In this document: positions 13,637 to 25,609 of the stretch, one piece after another
Layout of the letters: each line of letters starts with the position of its first letter
How positions within the stretch are numbered: the first letter of the stretch is position 1
DNA from: Druceiella hillmani
Lineage: Eukaryota; Arthropoda; Insecta; Lepidoptera; Hepialidae
Direction: 5' to 3'
DNA length: 64,000 nt
NCBI GenBank assembly: GCA_039881145.1
Contig: JAYKKI010000066.1
Location: forward strand, 8,691,501 to 8,755,500
Translations under genes and position numbers: made by a program
The notes under the pieces: model-generated
What the model saw: the letters and a program-made list of their open reading frames with translations, nothing else
Databases searched by the model: none
Told to the model about the DNA's origin: nothing

Positions 13637-14706
13637 AGTAATTTAATTATACTTTTAATTTGTATTAAAGTAACACAAATAATTTTTGTTTCACATAGTT
13701 TTGTTTGGATATTTCCAGTAAATCAGATTGTTCATAATGAAAATATAACTAGGTGAAATCTCATATTATAAAAATGGAGATAATTAGAGCTACTTTTATT
13801 AAGCTGGCTGCCTGGCGTAGGCTGGAGATCTGGCGTAATTTAGAGCTACTTTTGTACGAATAAAAGGCTCGAGCGAAATATAACTGTATTCGATTTTCTT
13901 TACGTTCTATAAATATGGCTAGTGAAAACGTATTTTTTTTCAAAGAATTCAACAAAATGTAGAGGAATTCAGGTTTGTAAAAATGAGTGGAAATTATTGA
14001 AAAGTAATTTTATGATTTTCAGAGTCGCACGTAAAGTTCTATTTTATTAATAAGTACAGTATAGAATTACAACTTGGTTGTTTAAATTTTTTTACAAAAT
14101 TGTTGTTTATAAAGAAAAAATAATAAAGTCTATAAAGTTTATTGTTATTAGGAAAGAAGTTAATTTTAAGTACTTCCTCATGTATTTAAAGTTGATATGA
14201 CTTCTTTACATATCTCATTAATTCGTACGGTTTTAAAAAGGTCTTTAAGAAAAGTTAATAATATAAGAGAAAAAAATAATATGAAACCTACACAAGGTAT
14301 ATAAAAATATTAAGAATAAATTTTTTTGTAACAATCCCACGTTGGTAAGATTTTCGAAAGAGCAAACAAACTCTATAGGACTTACCTTATTGCTTGACCT
14401 TACTTTAAGTGTCCAGTTTTTACATTACCATATTCAAGTTTGGAATATGTACGTGATATTCCAAGTCACCGTTCATCGTAAATGGGTCGGTTCCAAACTA
14501 TTACCTCGACGCAAAAACATTGAAAGCGTACATTTTATTTAGAAAATTATCCATTATACATATCCAATTAAAGAGAGCGAAGTGATTAAGACGCGATTCA
14601 GCGAAGCGTTATAAGTTTCTATTGACATTGAATTTTCGGGTCGATAATTCGTTACTTTGATATTAATATCGTTACCTGGAGCGAGTTACGCATGTGTGTT
14701 GGTAAA

Positions 14707-14768
14707 GTGAAAAAGCTATGAATAAATGCATATCATGAACGTAGGAGTTGTGGGCTGAAGCGACGCGC
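14707..14768. repeat. 62-bp highly conserved core of block A
   Basis: The 62 bases are repeated at 34,495-34,556 and 53,349-53,410 with a single T/C difference, while the flanks differ at many positions. The two inverted A copies (near 345-400 and 25,790-25,850) are clearly more diverged in this core. It contains GAATAAATGCATATCATGAA and GTGGGCTGAAGCGACGCGC. Confidence 0.8.
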
Positions 14769-16923
14769 GCTTACATAGTGTAAGAGGCGAATCATTAAAT
14801 CGGGCCCCTCAGTGCATTGCAATCACGCGACTTTATGAGTTTAATCAGTTTACTTCCTTTGCCTGCGTTAAGCGAGAAATAAATAAATATTCCAATAGGG
14901 AATCGGAACAGTAACACGTTTGTTTTATATCATATATTCTACGGTACGGTACCGATTTCGTAATTTCGAAGGACGTGTATCCTTTCTGTGCCGTGGGATA
15001 AATAATATTATGGGATTGCTTTTGCAAAGCCAGACAAATTAAGAACAGTTTGGAATTATAACTATTAAATATGGCGATATAAAATAATATTTCAACTTTT
15101 ATAAATATATTTTTAAAAAGTTTTAGACACTGGCCTATATAGCTGAAAATACAAAGTGCAAAAGAGAGACAATAAGATAGAAAATCGAGCGCAGGTAGAA
15201 TGGAGATCTCGAAAGGTAAGCCAAAAACCTGACAAACGGAAGGCCAGATGGATAGATATCATTTAGACGGTAGTTGGTAAACTTGGATTTAGAGACTGTA
15301 TTGATATGCGTCCAGTTTTTTTTATTTTCAAGCTGTATATCAAGAGGTTTCTAAGAACATGCGAGCGATTTTATAAAGATTCGGTTTTTGTAAACAAATT
15401 TTTTATTGGGTACACAAAATGGACAAAGAGCATTTTAAAGTTAGGTGATTTTCATTTATGTATTTAATAAAATATTGCATTTTATATTACATATTGACGA
15501 ATTCGAGTGGTATAAGTAGTTGAACAGTAACTGCCAACATAGGATGTGTCGCACTTGAGTTTTAATCTGAATTAACAAATGTTTTTATGGATTAATAATT
15601 TCTTATTTAAATATGACTTACCTACGTCCAGATTAAAATATCTAGCATCGCACTTTACTATGTTAGTATGGTGTTTACAAATAAATATGTCTTTTAAATA
15701 TATGTAGTTAAGGTGGGTGTTATTTAAAGGCCACTATCATAAAAAAGTGATATATCGTTTCATATTAACCTATCGGTACCTAATGGAATTATAATTGAGC
15801 GAATGAGTGCCCTTTACTTGTTTATTGGGGTAATGACTCAACACGTGGTGTTGAGTTGATTAAATCTGAAAGTAAATGGACAAAGAGATGTAAATGTATA
15901 TTCCGTAAATCATATGGTGGAAGTGAAATTTTAACAAAGTTCCACCTTACTTCCTTAAACACAATTTAGAAAATACTGCGTACACTGTGAAAATTGTCAC
16001 ATTTTCACAAAACTTCAAAATTGTCATCTTTATGGCTGTGTTGTATTTATACTTATATTTTCAAGCATATTCACTTAATAATTATACTTAAGCAAAATTT
16101 GAGTATAAATTTATTACTTAGAATAAAGGAAAAGACTTTTAATGTAATTTTTATGCTTTCTTATTTTTTTTTTACGCATTATTACAGTCACTAAAATTTT
16201 CAGGTTTTAAGGTCTTTAATATTGCAATTTAATCTTAAAAAATATTTAAATTGTTGAACTAATTACTCTACTGGTGAAGGTGACAGCGTCACAGGTCGGT
16301 AAACACTGTACTTTTGAATTATTACTTAGTTTCACACATCAATATAAAGAGAGTCTCACACCAATAAACGTTGAATCATTTTAAAGTGTTTAAAGAATAT
16401 TACAATTTAAAATAATATTTATTACATTTTCTAGGATCACAAAAACATTTTAAACATTTTTTGTCGAAATTTGGCCATGTTGAATAAAAATAAAAATAAT
16501 AATCTGCGTAATTTTACCGCTGGCGGTATTCGCTTTCACACCTTTTCGTGATTTTGTTAAACTACATGTCGTTCAACTAAGTTTAATATATTGAAATGAG
16601 TGTCGTCATTGAAATTTAATACTATAATTGTTAATGGTTTAGCTAATGTTGGTAAGCTAAATGGAGTGTTTACTTACGTTTTAGTTGAGGTTAAATCTCT
16701 ATGATATAATTTTATCAGTATTTCAAAACTGAATATAATACACATTCACTAACTCATCTAGATTTCAATACCTCCCATAAATGTTTCATATCTAACTTTG
16801 GTGTAGTTATATATGAAGAGATTTTTTTTAAAATCAAAATTGTTTGCGTCGTTCGATTTTGTGATAGAATCAGTCTTAACGATGTAATAATTATCAATAT
16901 TCATCTTTGAAATGTTTACAGTA

Positions 16924-16926
<3 letters not shown>

Positions 16927-17009
<83 letters not shown>
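16927..17009. repeat. (TA)n microsatellite within block B
   Basis: Pure TA tract. The paralogous site at about 36,735 passes directly from AGGCA to ATACGCTTCCC without it. Confidence 0.95.
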
Positions 17010-17013
<4 letters not shown>

Positions 17014-17109
17014 CGCTTCCCATAGTCTCTTACGGTTTATTCTTATAACTCAAACTTTTACTGGATACGCTCCGAATGTTATGCAAATTATTATTTTTTT
17101 GGTTAACTA

Positions 17110-17459
17110 AACCATGGTTAACAAAACTGTCTTATTACTTTTGCTGCGTCGTTATTCTCTGGATCTTTCGCTCCTCTAATATAATTTGTTCCCCTCGCTG
17201 TCTAGTTATATTACCTATGCGCTAAAAAATTACTGCTTATGTTTCTACATTTTAGTATTTCTTTTGTTCCCTGTCTAATCATTAAAGTGTAGTAAGGAAA
17301 ATCACCTCATAAAATAATATAACTTTCATATGAGACTTCATTTTCGCTGATGATGAAAATGCGTAAATATATATATTATGTTTTTACCTTTTTTCTGATA
17401 CTCTATTTTTTTAAATTTTATTTATTATTTCTTTATTTACGTTCTTTAATAGATGCAAA
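17110..17459 (+). repeat. Short repeat shared with 38,830-39,010
   Basis: The first 190 bases match 38,830-39,010 in direct orientation; shared landmarks are GGATCT..CGCTCC near 17,161 and the CTGTTT/CCCTGTCTAATC region near 17,268. The remaining part is AT-rich with nothing recognised. Confidence 0.55.
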
Positions 17460-17640
17460 TAATGCATAGGGCGGACGTATAGCTACGAAAGCTATATCTT
17501 ACAACCAAACAAAATATCAGTCCAGCCCCACTTGATGAATGATCAGGGATTTAACCCATGTGCCCGTGATGTGCCGACCCGCCAAAGGTCGTACGCCTTG
17601 TGATCGATGTAATACACCACGGTGACAATATATTTATATA
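17460..17640 (-). mobile_element. Possible tRNA-related SINE remnant
   Basis: On the minus strand a moderately GC-rich stretch contains GGTTAAATCC (17,556-17,547), close to the RNA polymerase III B box and flanked by GGG/CCC that can pair like a T arm. A weak A-box-like TGGCGGGTCGG lies upstream but only about 20 bases away, too close for an intact tRNA. No second copy was found in this window. Confidence 0.3.
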
Positions 17641-17939
17641 TTGCATTCATTTATTTTGGCTCTGTTTTTTACTTTCAATGTTTCTTTACCTAGCGGTTTA
17701 TTAGAATTCCCGATGTGGACAACCAGAAAAATTTTGCCCACGAAAAAGCACCTTTAACACAAATGAAGTCAAATTAACTTTTACTGGGAGCTACAGCTAT
17801 TTGAAAGCGAGTGGTACGTGGATCAGAGTTATTTGGATGAGCGGAATATGTGCTTCGGCAACGTCAGTCGATCCACCAATTCTCTCAGCTGCCGCATCAC
17901 CGCACGCAAAACTGTACTTTTATATTAATTATCTTTTTT
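17641..17939. other. Unassigned sequence
   Basis: Moderately balanced composition near 17,700-17,920. No gene, no long frame and no copy elsewhere in the window could be recognised. Confidence 0.4.
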
Positions 17940-18775
17940 TATAATACCTCATATCTCCGGCATTTATGAACCAATTTGGAAGATTTTATTTAGAAGGTTA
18001 TTCTTCCAGTAGGACCCCAAGAAAATTTGGTTACTATCTGATAATGCAAATTGAATATATAATTCTTCAACAATGGATAGCACAGTTGCCATGATCGAGT
18101 TTGGAACATATAGGCCTCATTGATAATCTAATAAGACACGACTAAGAGTAATATGGATTTGCTTTTGAACAAAACCAGGGTACAGCGTTGGCCCTGAAGG
18201 TGATGACAGTAATGAGGAGCAAATTTATCGATTTTGAACTCGTTCGACTTGTATTAACGTAGCAAGAAAGTAGCAAAGTAAATAGGTGGGTAAGTGACTA
18301 TGGGTACATAAAATATAATTTCAGCATTTAATCCATAAATCCTGATGATGCAGGAATACTGCCTGCCTAAACCATGAAACATAAAGATAGAGAGTACGTG
18401 AGACATAAGATTCTTATAACAAATATTCAGAGTTTTAAGCAGAGACCCTGTAATTGAAATTCGGATTCCAACTTCTCAGTCCTGATGCTGCACACTGAAC
18501 TCCAGATTCTAATTACTCAACTTGATTCTGCAGTTGTACAGTCTGGTTTGTGTATATTAACTCTTATCTCCAGCGTTAATTACCTAATTTAGATGATCTT
18601 TTTTTATTTGGTTGGCTCCTGCATGGTAATTAGTTATATTTAATTTAAACAAGTAATTAGCTATATTTGCCCCGTGGAAGTTGAAAACAAACCATAGAAT
18701 TCCTCCACAACGAACAGCGCAAATGCCGCGATAGAGTTTGGATAATATAGGTCTGATGATAATATTACACCTTAC
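17940..18775 (+). repeat. Diverged direct duplication, about 620-bp offset
   Basis: The segment 17,940-18,145 is related to 18,560-18,770. The clearest matching part is near 18,060-18,130 versus 18,695-18,765, with shared AATTC-TC-ACAA, GATAGAG/GATCGAGTTTGGA and ATATAGG motifs. A further short tandem duplication, TTACACCTTACAGATT, occurs at about 18,771 and 18,787. No gene is evident. Confidence 0.55.
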
Positions 18776-20045
18776 AGATTAATTTTACACCTTACAGATT
18801 TAATTTTCGTTACCCTTGACCTACATAATTCTATAAAAATCATGAATAGAACTAACAATATCCACATAAGTTAGTTTTATTGACTTTTTCCAGGGCGTAT
18901 TTCTTTATTGTGTCCAAGTCTACAGTTTAGAAGAAAACGGGTTATACTTATATTCAAACGAATTGGATTTCCGTTGTTATGATGGAATTGTTATACAATA
19001 TCTATCTTAGCTCGTCTATAGTAGATCTAGCAAAACGTCAGTACATTTGCCATTATTCAAAATTAATGCTCTCAAATAGATGTACGACCGAACCACCGCG
19101 GACTTGTGAGGCTTCGCACGAGTTATTGTTAGCACGGTTGACAATCGTAATCTTCGTCTTATTTTTTTTGCAATTAAGTATACTTGGAGTATCGTGGACT
19201 CAGATTGGTATTGATGAATCTACTCTTCATGAGATAGTATTGGATACCTACAGGTCAAATTAGAAGGTACCAGAGTACTTGAAATAGTACCAGCAAAATG
19301 GGTGAATTAAGTCAAAGAAGCCATAGATATTCGAGTAGAGAAGGGTACCCAGAAAGCAGCTGATTAACAGAAATGGCAATATACTCTGTAACTCATTACT
19401 CATCGGTTATACTTAACATGATGACTAATACGCAGAATGAAAACAGAGGTTTATGTGTTTCAAGTCATTGTTAATGTAATATTACTATGTAGGATTATAA
19501 AAAATTTCATAAAACATAAGAAGGGAAGAGAATAGAAAATTTCCTGGAATTTTTATACTATTTCAGGAAAGTATATATTTTAATATACCTGCTATTTGAC
19601 TTATGTTAACATTAGCACCGAATTTGGATACAATAATATTTCTGGCCGAGTAACATAGTTTATATAGATTGATAGTCCGTTGTTATTTTTTTAAAATATT
19701 TTAATCAAAATTATAATATTTTCATGCCTAAATTTCACTGTCATTGCAATGGTAATATGTAAAAATACAAAACGTCTGCTTGTCCACAATTATAAGCATG
19801 GTAATATAAAATATTCTTGGACTAGAAGACGTCAGATATCATACCATCTCAACTGTCTAACTCTTGAAGAAAGTCTAATTATTTTTATATTTTGTATCAG
19901 GGGAGCGACAGATTTACTTTTTCTCTCACAAAAACTTATGGTTTATAACAAGTGATGAAAAATATGTAATGAGTGGTCAATTAGACTAATGCTACAATTA
20001 CAAAATCGTTTGACGTAAAATTACTGCGTAGACGTTATGGCATGA
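18776..20045. other. Unassigned AT-rich sequence
   Basis: No repeat-block match was recognised. A 94-codon open frame at 18,979-19,263 has a hydrophobic stretch (IVIFVLFFLQLSILGV) but no recognisable family, no splice context I could defend and no paralogue here, so it is not called as a gene. Confidence 0.4.
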
Positions 20046-20049
20046 TTAG

Positions 20050-20930
20050 AATATACTCGCTTACAGCGATCGCAATTAATATATTAAAACTCACATTACA
20101 CAACCGGCCTTGCACAACTTAGAAGTAATAACCGTGGGTCAACCGAGTAAATATAAAAAGAGCGGCTAAACGAAAGCTGCAGAGAATACAACTGTGAGGC
20201 TCTTGAAGCAAGGGCGGGCGCCATGAGACGGGGCGGTAACAAGCACAACGTGAGCGGTCGCCGCTTTAACCGCGACTCTTGCAGTTTTGGCGGAGGAGAT
20301 ATTTCTAAATGGATAATTATATTTTAACAATGCATGATCGTCTATTAATATTTTAAAAGGTCTCGCGGATACCGATGAATGCCGAACGAAGTTAAGGGCG
20401 GAATATGTTGTAGCGTTCGAAAGAAATGTTTTCTATTGAACATGGGCTTACATCGCCTCCAACATTTATATTTTCCACTATCTTTAATGTACGATATCAA
20501 CATGTTATTAAAACATTAATATTTAAGAAGATGTAGAATTAGATCTCCATTAACGTGCTATAATTTCGTAAAAGGTAAAATGTTTTTTTTCTGGACATTG
20601 ATAAATCGCTGTGGTTAAAAGATAAATTTACATATAGGCAATTATTTAAATGATACACAGTTATATTCGCAATCTTGCATTAAGAGAAGAGTAAGATTAT
20701 TTTTTGTTTATTGCCAATGCTGCTTGAATTGTGATCTTGTAATATTTTCCATACTATTATTATCTAAGAATACGACTTTAATTCAAACTTAGGTCGTTTA
20801 TTTATTAGTTCCTAGGTACAAAAAAATTTAGTAACTTTTTGAATTTTTCAATTCATGATTTTTATGGATGGTTTTCGTTAATTAATGCTGAGTTTGGTTT
20901 TGTTTATGTTTTGTATTTTCCTCTTGTATT
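20050..20930 (-). repeat. Block F, inverted partial copy with GC-rich core
   Basis: Reverse complement of the terminal part of block F. The GC-rich core lies at 20,100-20,450 (GGCTCTTGAAGC, GGGCGGGCGCC, CATCGCCTCCAAC), and the more proximal F sequence at 20,560-20,930 matches the reverse of 30,850-31,240 and 40,380-40,500. This copy has lost several CpGs (for example CCATGAGACGGG replaces CCGCGAGACGGG). Confidence 0.7.
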
Positions 20931-22254
20931 CATTATTACTTTTCATTTTCAAAAAATCTGCCTTAAATTTGATAGAATTTTTTTAGTGAAAGGTAATCTT
21001 TTCTGTGGAGAATGATTGAGAAAATAATTTAATAAATTTATTTGGTAATTCAAAAATATGGTTTCTGCTAAAAAATATTATTCTCTATATCTATATTTAA
21101 AGCGAACGAATATGTATTTTTAAAAGAACCTCGATGTGAAAATGGACACACCCAAATTATAATCGCTCATATTAATGAATACTTAGAGTTATGCAGAAAT
21201 AATTATGTTAAAAATTCAACTGTATTTGTGTACTCTAAATATATAACGATAGGATATTTCTTATCTAACATGATCAAACTTTATAATATTTATATATTAG
21301 AGAGTAGGCAATGTTATGAGTAATATAAACATGCTAGTAGTGTGTTAAACTTTGCAACGTTGTCCCTTGTCTTTGTACCAAGTTAAATAAAGCCATATAA
21401 CAAGTGTAAGGATTGTAAATGTGTGTAATTTCGTCAAATATTTTGAACCAAAATTGTCAATGATATTAGAAACATGTAATTAGTAATAGATATAAGTATT
21501 GCTAAAAATAAATTGAAAGTTTGGAAGTTTATCTAATAATGTTGAAGAAAAATTGGTGAAAGATGACCAAGAAGAATCATTTTACGAGATAATTATGTAA
21601 GAAGATTACTAAAGGTATGCCCAAAGCTACGTCCCTGAGGTTGAGAATCTACACCTAATTTTATCAGGATAACAGGAAGTAGTATAAAAATGAAAGATAA
21701 ATAAATCACGCCGAGTGTATTAAAATATAATGGCGGTATCAAGTCATCAATGGGCAGGAAAAAAGAAAGACATTTTATAGTTAGAAGAGAGCGTATACAT
21801 AGAAATAAAGAGAAGTTTGAAGTCAATTTTAGCATTTTTTAATAACAAGACCAATTTAAAAGGTCATGGGCTTGTATCGACGGTTTCAAAGGAATAATAT
21901 TCTTTGTAGCTTTAAAAGAACTCACCGAGAAACAAAACTGCAAGTGTTTTATTGCACTTAATCAATAATTCGAAAGAAATTCGAAAAATAAAAAAAAATT
22001 AAAACAGCAGGTTTGCAGAGAGGAGAAGTAAGAAGATTCGAAAAATAATCGCGGAAAACGAAACAAGGTTTTTTCCTGTAGAAATTTTTTTACAAAAACT
22101 ATATTATTTGACAAATTGATGCGACGGTCAGTACGCGTTTTTCTTACAGTTTACAGGAAAAGATTCTCTAAAACCTATTAAGAATGTGACCTAGTCGGTC
22201 GGAGGTGTCTGCCATTTTCACAGAAAAATTATTTAGATAATATGACGCATTTTA
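20931..22254. other. Unassigned AT-rich sequence
   Basis: No block match, no gene and no long open frame with recognisable content. Short frames (for example minus strand 21,593-21,835) are hydrophobic by composition only. Confidence 0.4.
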
Positions 22255-22308
22255 CTATACTTTAAGGTTTATATTATTCACAATAAAATGAAACTATTAG
22301 CTAATAGC

Positions 22309-22349
22309 CCACCTCAAGATGTTGTAATACAACGAAACCTAGGTCGTGG
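22309..22349 (+). ncRNA. Hammerhead-like ribozyme motif, core mutated
   Basis: Same layout as the copy at 23,680: CCAC, core, GTTGT-AAT-ACAAC stem, GAAA, ACC-TA-GGT stem, C, GTGG. The first core box reads CTCAAGA instead of CTGAAGA (G5 changed), which should abolish cleavage. It lies within a unit whose flanks (ATTCACAATAAAATGAAAC near 22,277 and GTTTCCTTTAATTGTGAAT near 22,390) are inverted repeats of each other. Confidence 0.5.
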
Positions 22350-22692
22350 TAAAGAATTTAAAGAAAGTAGAAATAATACTACATCACGTAGTTTCCTTTA
22401 ATTGTGAATAATGAATTTCTACAAAATTAACATCAAATATATTCAATATTCAATGTTTATATTATTGTTAAAATATTAGAATCTGTGTCAGCACATATTT
22501 CTTCCATAGAACTTAAGTTAAGGAAATTTTATAAAGAATTAATATCAAATCGTTATGAGCATGACGCGAAATATCATAATGTATTAGTAAAATATTGAAT
22601 TATGATACACGACCACTGTTTTTAGGGTTCCCTAGATAAATAATATAAAATAGGATCTTTTTAATTGCTGTATCCGTCCGTCTGTCGAATCG

Positions 22693-22810
22693 TATATCAC
22701 ATCATAATTATAATTGAAATTCGGTCGCTATGAAATTCTGTAAGTATATTCACATATACTTACAGAATTTCATAGCGACCGAATTTCAATTATAATTATG
22801 ATGTGATATA
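22693..22810. repeat. Perfect palindrome, 57-bp arms, 4-base loop
   Basis: The arms 22,693-22,749 and 22,754-22,810 are exact reverse complements around TCAC. The paralogue at 57,230-57,310 has only the left arm, so the right arm is an inserted inverted duplicate with no substitutions yet. Confidence 0.95.
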
Positions 22811-23600
22811 ATGAATAAATACGCCTATAAACAGAATGAAAAATTTATTTTCAATGTCCTTTAATTTTTTATGAACCTCTCTACGCGTAAAGCTTGGATA
22901 TGTAACATTTCTCTTCACTTCGTTTTAACAACATCCCAGTTACAAAAGTAACATATTGTTAACTGGACTCCCTTTGTACGCACGAGTCGCCCTCTTGAAG
23001 AAAAATATATAAAATGGCGGGCGGTATAAGCAGTTATTTCAAATAAGATTTTCGATATGAGGTCAAAGAAATATTCAAAGTTAGCTGTGCAGCACGTGTT
23101 TACCCGCGTAAAATTATTTTAATTCTTATCCCTCTTCCCTCCTCCCTCTTGCGATCGCCAAACTCTTCCGCCTCTTTCATCAAATTTATTAATAAAATCA
23201 TCAAATTCATTAAATAAAATATTAAATAAATTCCAAATAAAATTTATTGAATATGCTGGTCTATTTCAAATTCTGGCCCATTTTTTATCATTGTTCTGCT
23301 TCTATAAATTGTCGTATTAGATTACATAATTTTCTGTAGAGTATGGGCTTTCTAACGAAAAATATTTTTTTAAATCTGAGTTGTGGTTCCAGAGATAATC
23401 ATGAACTATTAAACTAAGCAAAACAAAGAGATTTCCGTTTCCTTAGCGCTCTGACCTTACGAATCGTAGTGTCATGATTTGTAAGCCTTTAGTATTCAAA
23501 TATTGAATATATTTGGCGTTAAGTTTGTAGAAATTCATTATTCACAATTAAATGAAACTACGTGATGTAGTATTATTTCTACTTTCTTTAATTTCTTTAA

Positions 23601-23638
23601 CCACGACCTAGGATTCGTTGTATTACATCTTCAGGTGG
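23601..23638 (-). ncRNA. Hammerhead-like ribozyme motif, shortened stem II
   Basis: On the minus strand it reads CCAC, CTGAAGA, a shortened stem (TGTAATACAAC), GAAT, CCTAGGTC, GTGG. Three bases of stem II are missing and A15.1 is replaced by T, so it is probably inactive. It is the left arm of the inverted repeat. Confidence 0.5.
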
Positions 23639-23679
23639 GATATTGGCAAAGATTAAATTAAAAGAAAAAATTCAATATC

Positions 23680-23720
23680 CCACCTGAAGATGTTGTAATA
23701 CAACGAAACCTAGGTCGTGG
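23680..23720 (+). ncRNA. Hammerhead-like ribozyme motif, best copy
   Basis: The order is CCAC (stem I, 23,680-23,683), CUGAAGA (core CUGANGA, 23,684-23,690), one extra U, GUUGU-AAU-ACAAC (stem II hairpin, 23,692-23,704), GAA (23,705-23,707), ACC-UA-GGU (short stem III), C at 23,716 (position H17, expected cleavage after it), then GUGG pairing with the first CCAC. This is the compact type-I layout described for hammerheads of Penelope-like elements and related retroelements. The one departure is the unpaired U between A9 and stem II. Activity is not shown by sequence alone; the copy may be a relic inside a repeat. Confidence 0.55.
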
Positions 23721-24900
23721 TTAGAGAAATTAAAGAAATTAGAAATAATACTACATCCCGTAGTTTCCTTTAGTATTCTTAAATATATGTAGTTTGAAAT
23801 ATTAACGCAAACAAACAAATTTCTTTGTTTTGCATTAAATTGTTCGACAGCGCTCGGTACTTGCGACCGTTGTTGGATAATTTTTTTAAATATATTATAA
23901 ATCTATAATAAATATAAAGTGATTATCTTTCAAAAACTCCTTAAATTTTTCGTAACTTTTGTGGATTTTTAATTAAACGTATAGATATAGAACATTAAAG
24001 GGGCTACATTTTTTTAAGATTGTTTGAAAGAAAAATTTTTATGATCATCGTAGTAATTTTCTATTTTATTTTATTAGTGAAAACAAACTTAATATTTTAC
24101 GGAATATATATTGAATCATCTTTGCGGAATCTGCTCAGGATAAATATGAACTCTAAAGCTTCACAGAAATAAAGCAGATATTCATAAGTCAGTTAAGGGC
24201 GAACGGGCGCCCGCGATATCGGAAATGCTGTCCGGCTGATATTACGCTCGTTGTACCTTCGTGAATGATCAAGTTGAATTTAATGCATAATTAGAAGGTT
24301 CATATAGTAGCGGGGTGGTGCTTTACAAGCTAGGATGCATATATGTTTGCGAACTATTATTTCTAACTAACGTAATCCATATATTATATATGAAAACCTT
24401 TTATATTTGAGAGAAGAAACATGTTTTAAAGACATCTCAGATAATAAAGAGCTTACAGCCAATCATTTGGCGAAAATAGTAGATTCAGATTAAAGTTCTT
24501 GCCTGATGATATTTTACTATATTAATAATAAAAGCTTCTAAATAACTAACAAAAATGTAGAACATATTTTATGAAATTGTGTAAAAAACCTGAACTATTT
24601 TATACCAAATGGAATAAAATATTTGAAAACAATACGATATCATAAATCAAAAATTTCCTGTCTTAATAATTATTATATATACGAATACAAAAACAATTAC
24701 AATTGCTTCTTTCTTCGGCAGGGTATTTTCTAATAAACTTAGAAGCGTGATATAAAGTTTATATATATCTAGTATAAACAATTTGTCCCAAGAATCTAAA
24801 GTTATTAATAATATTGAAAAGTAATACTTGTTAAATTTATTTTTCAAAATTATAATTAATAAATATTTATTTCAACTTTGAATAAACTTTCATTTCAAAA

Positions 24901-25609
24901 GTCTTAGTGAATTTGAGATAATTTATGAAGGTCCAAAAAATTAATATTTTTAAAATTAAATTCTTAGCCTCATTCTTTGTTTTCTTTCTCCACCGTTCAC
25001 AAAAATGATGTTTTTAATTCAATACCTTTAAATATATGACGTTTATTTGAATATAATTTTCTAAGAAGTATATTTACGAGAATATCATTTAATGTCAAAC
25101 GTTGCATCCACAGACCTTTATCAACTTATTATCGTAATATTTTAACCCGGCCATAATAAAGAGGGCATTTACAATATTTGAGATAGTTCCTCAAATATCG
25201 TCTTAACAATTAGTTATTTGAGATTCCATTTTGAAAATCTCTCCGTTTTAGGGGTGGCTTGTTTTCAGTATCTGATCATCTTCTACTTGGTGGGTGGTCT
25301 CGCAATTCCAGTGTTTGCTAGTTAGTAAGTAAATATCATCTACCTATCTGACCATTGGTTTAGCTTTTGTTTTGGGATATCTATTCTACCAGCGTCCGAT
25401 TTCCTGTCTCACGACCTCGTTTATGACAGAGCATCGGAAAGAGTGGCGATTCATGGCACCCTCTATAACTCTTTAAATGACTTAAAATTTCCATATCAAT
25501 ATGCAAGAATAATATTTCGGAAAAAATCTTTTATAGAACCAACAATTATATTTTATATCGACATATTCAACATCTATAGTAAAAAACCGTCCTCACTTTG
25601 GAAAGATAA
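24901..25609. other. Unassigned AT-rich sequence
   Basis: No repeat-block match or gene was recognised. A 103-codon frame starting at 25,443 runs into inverted block A at its 3' end and is not conserved in the other A copies. Confidence 0.4.

Larger units (their letters stand above)
13637..17110 (+). repeat. Blocks A and B, colinear copy
   Basis: This 3.4-kb stretch aligns end to end with 33,440-36,830. Block A (to about 15,400) also matches 52,350-53,800 and, reversed, 160-1,450 and 25,610-26,830. Block B (from about 15,540) matches 4,700-5,900. Landmarks are GGTACGGTACC near 14,942, GACAAACGGAAGGCCAGATGG near 15,230, and TTGTTTATTGGGGTAATGA near 15,818. No conserved open frame is present. 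Confidence 0.8.
23554..23767. repeat. Inverted repeat, arms about 92-95 bp, around W hammerhead motifs
   Basis: The left arm is 23,554-23,645 and the right arm 23,673-23,767, with about 27 bases between. The arms differ by a three-base deletion and a few substitutions. Copies at 22,285-22,440 and 52,180-52,345 have a single arm. Each arm carries a hammerhead-like motif. Confidence 0.9.
22255..24900 (+). repeat. Block W copy 1
   Basis: It corresponds in inverse orientation to 57,420-54,300. Matching points are 22,660-22,760 with 57,310-57,230, 22,860-23,110 with 57,190-56,950, 23,335-23,400 with 56,680-56,610, and 24,120-24,350 with 55,040-54,830. It also contains three copies of a hammerhead-like motif and two local palindromes. 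The segment 24,180-24,330 is less AT-rich (GGGCGAACGGGCGCC) and is conserved in the other copy. Confidence 0.65.

Noticed and set aside
18341..18385. CTGATGATG, hairpin, GAAAC: second possible hammerhead
   Set aside because: Nine unpaired bases separate the hairpin from GAAAC, and no strand pairs as stem I or stem III.
18979..19263. 94-codon frame with a hydrophobic segment
   Set aside because: No recognisable family, no paralogue, no supporting splice or promoter signals; frames of this length are expected by chance in 64 kb.
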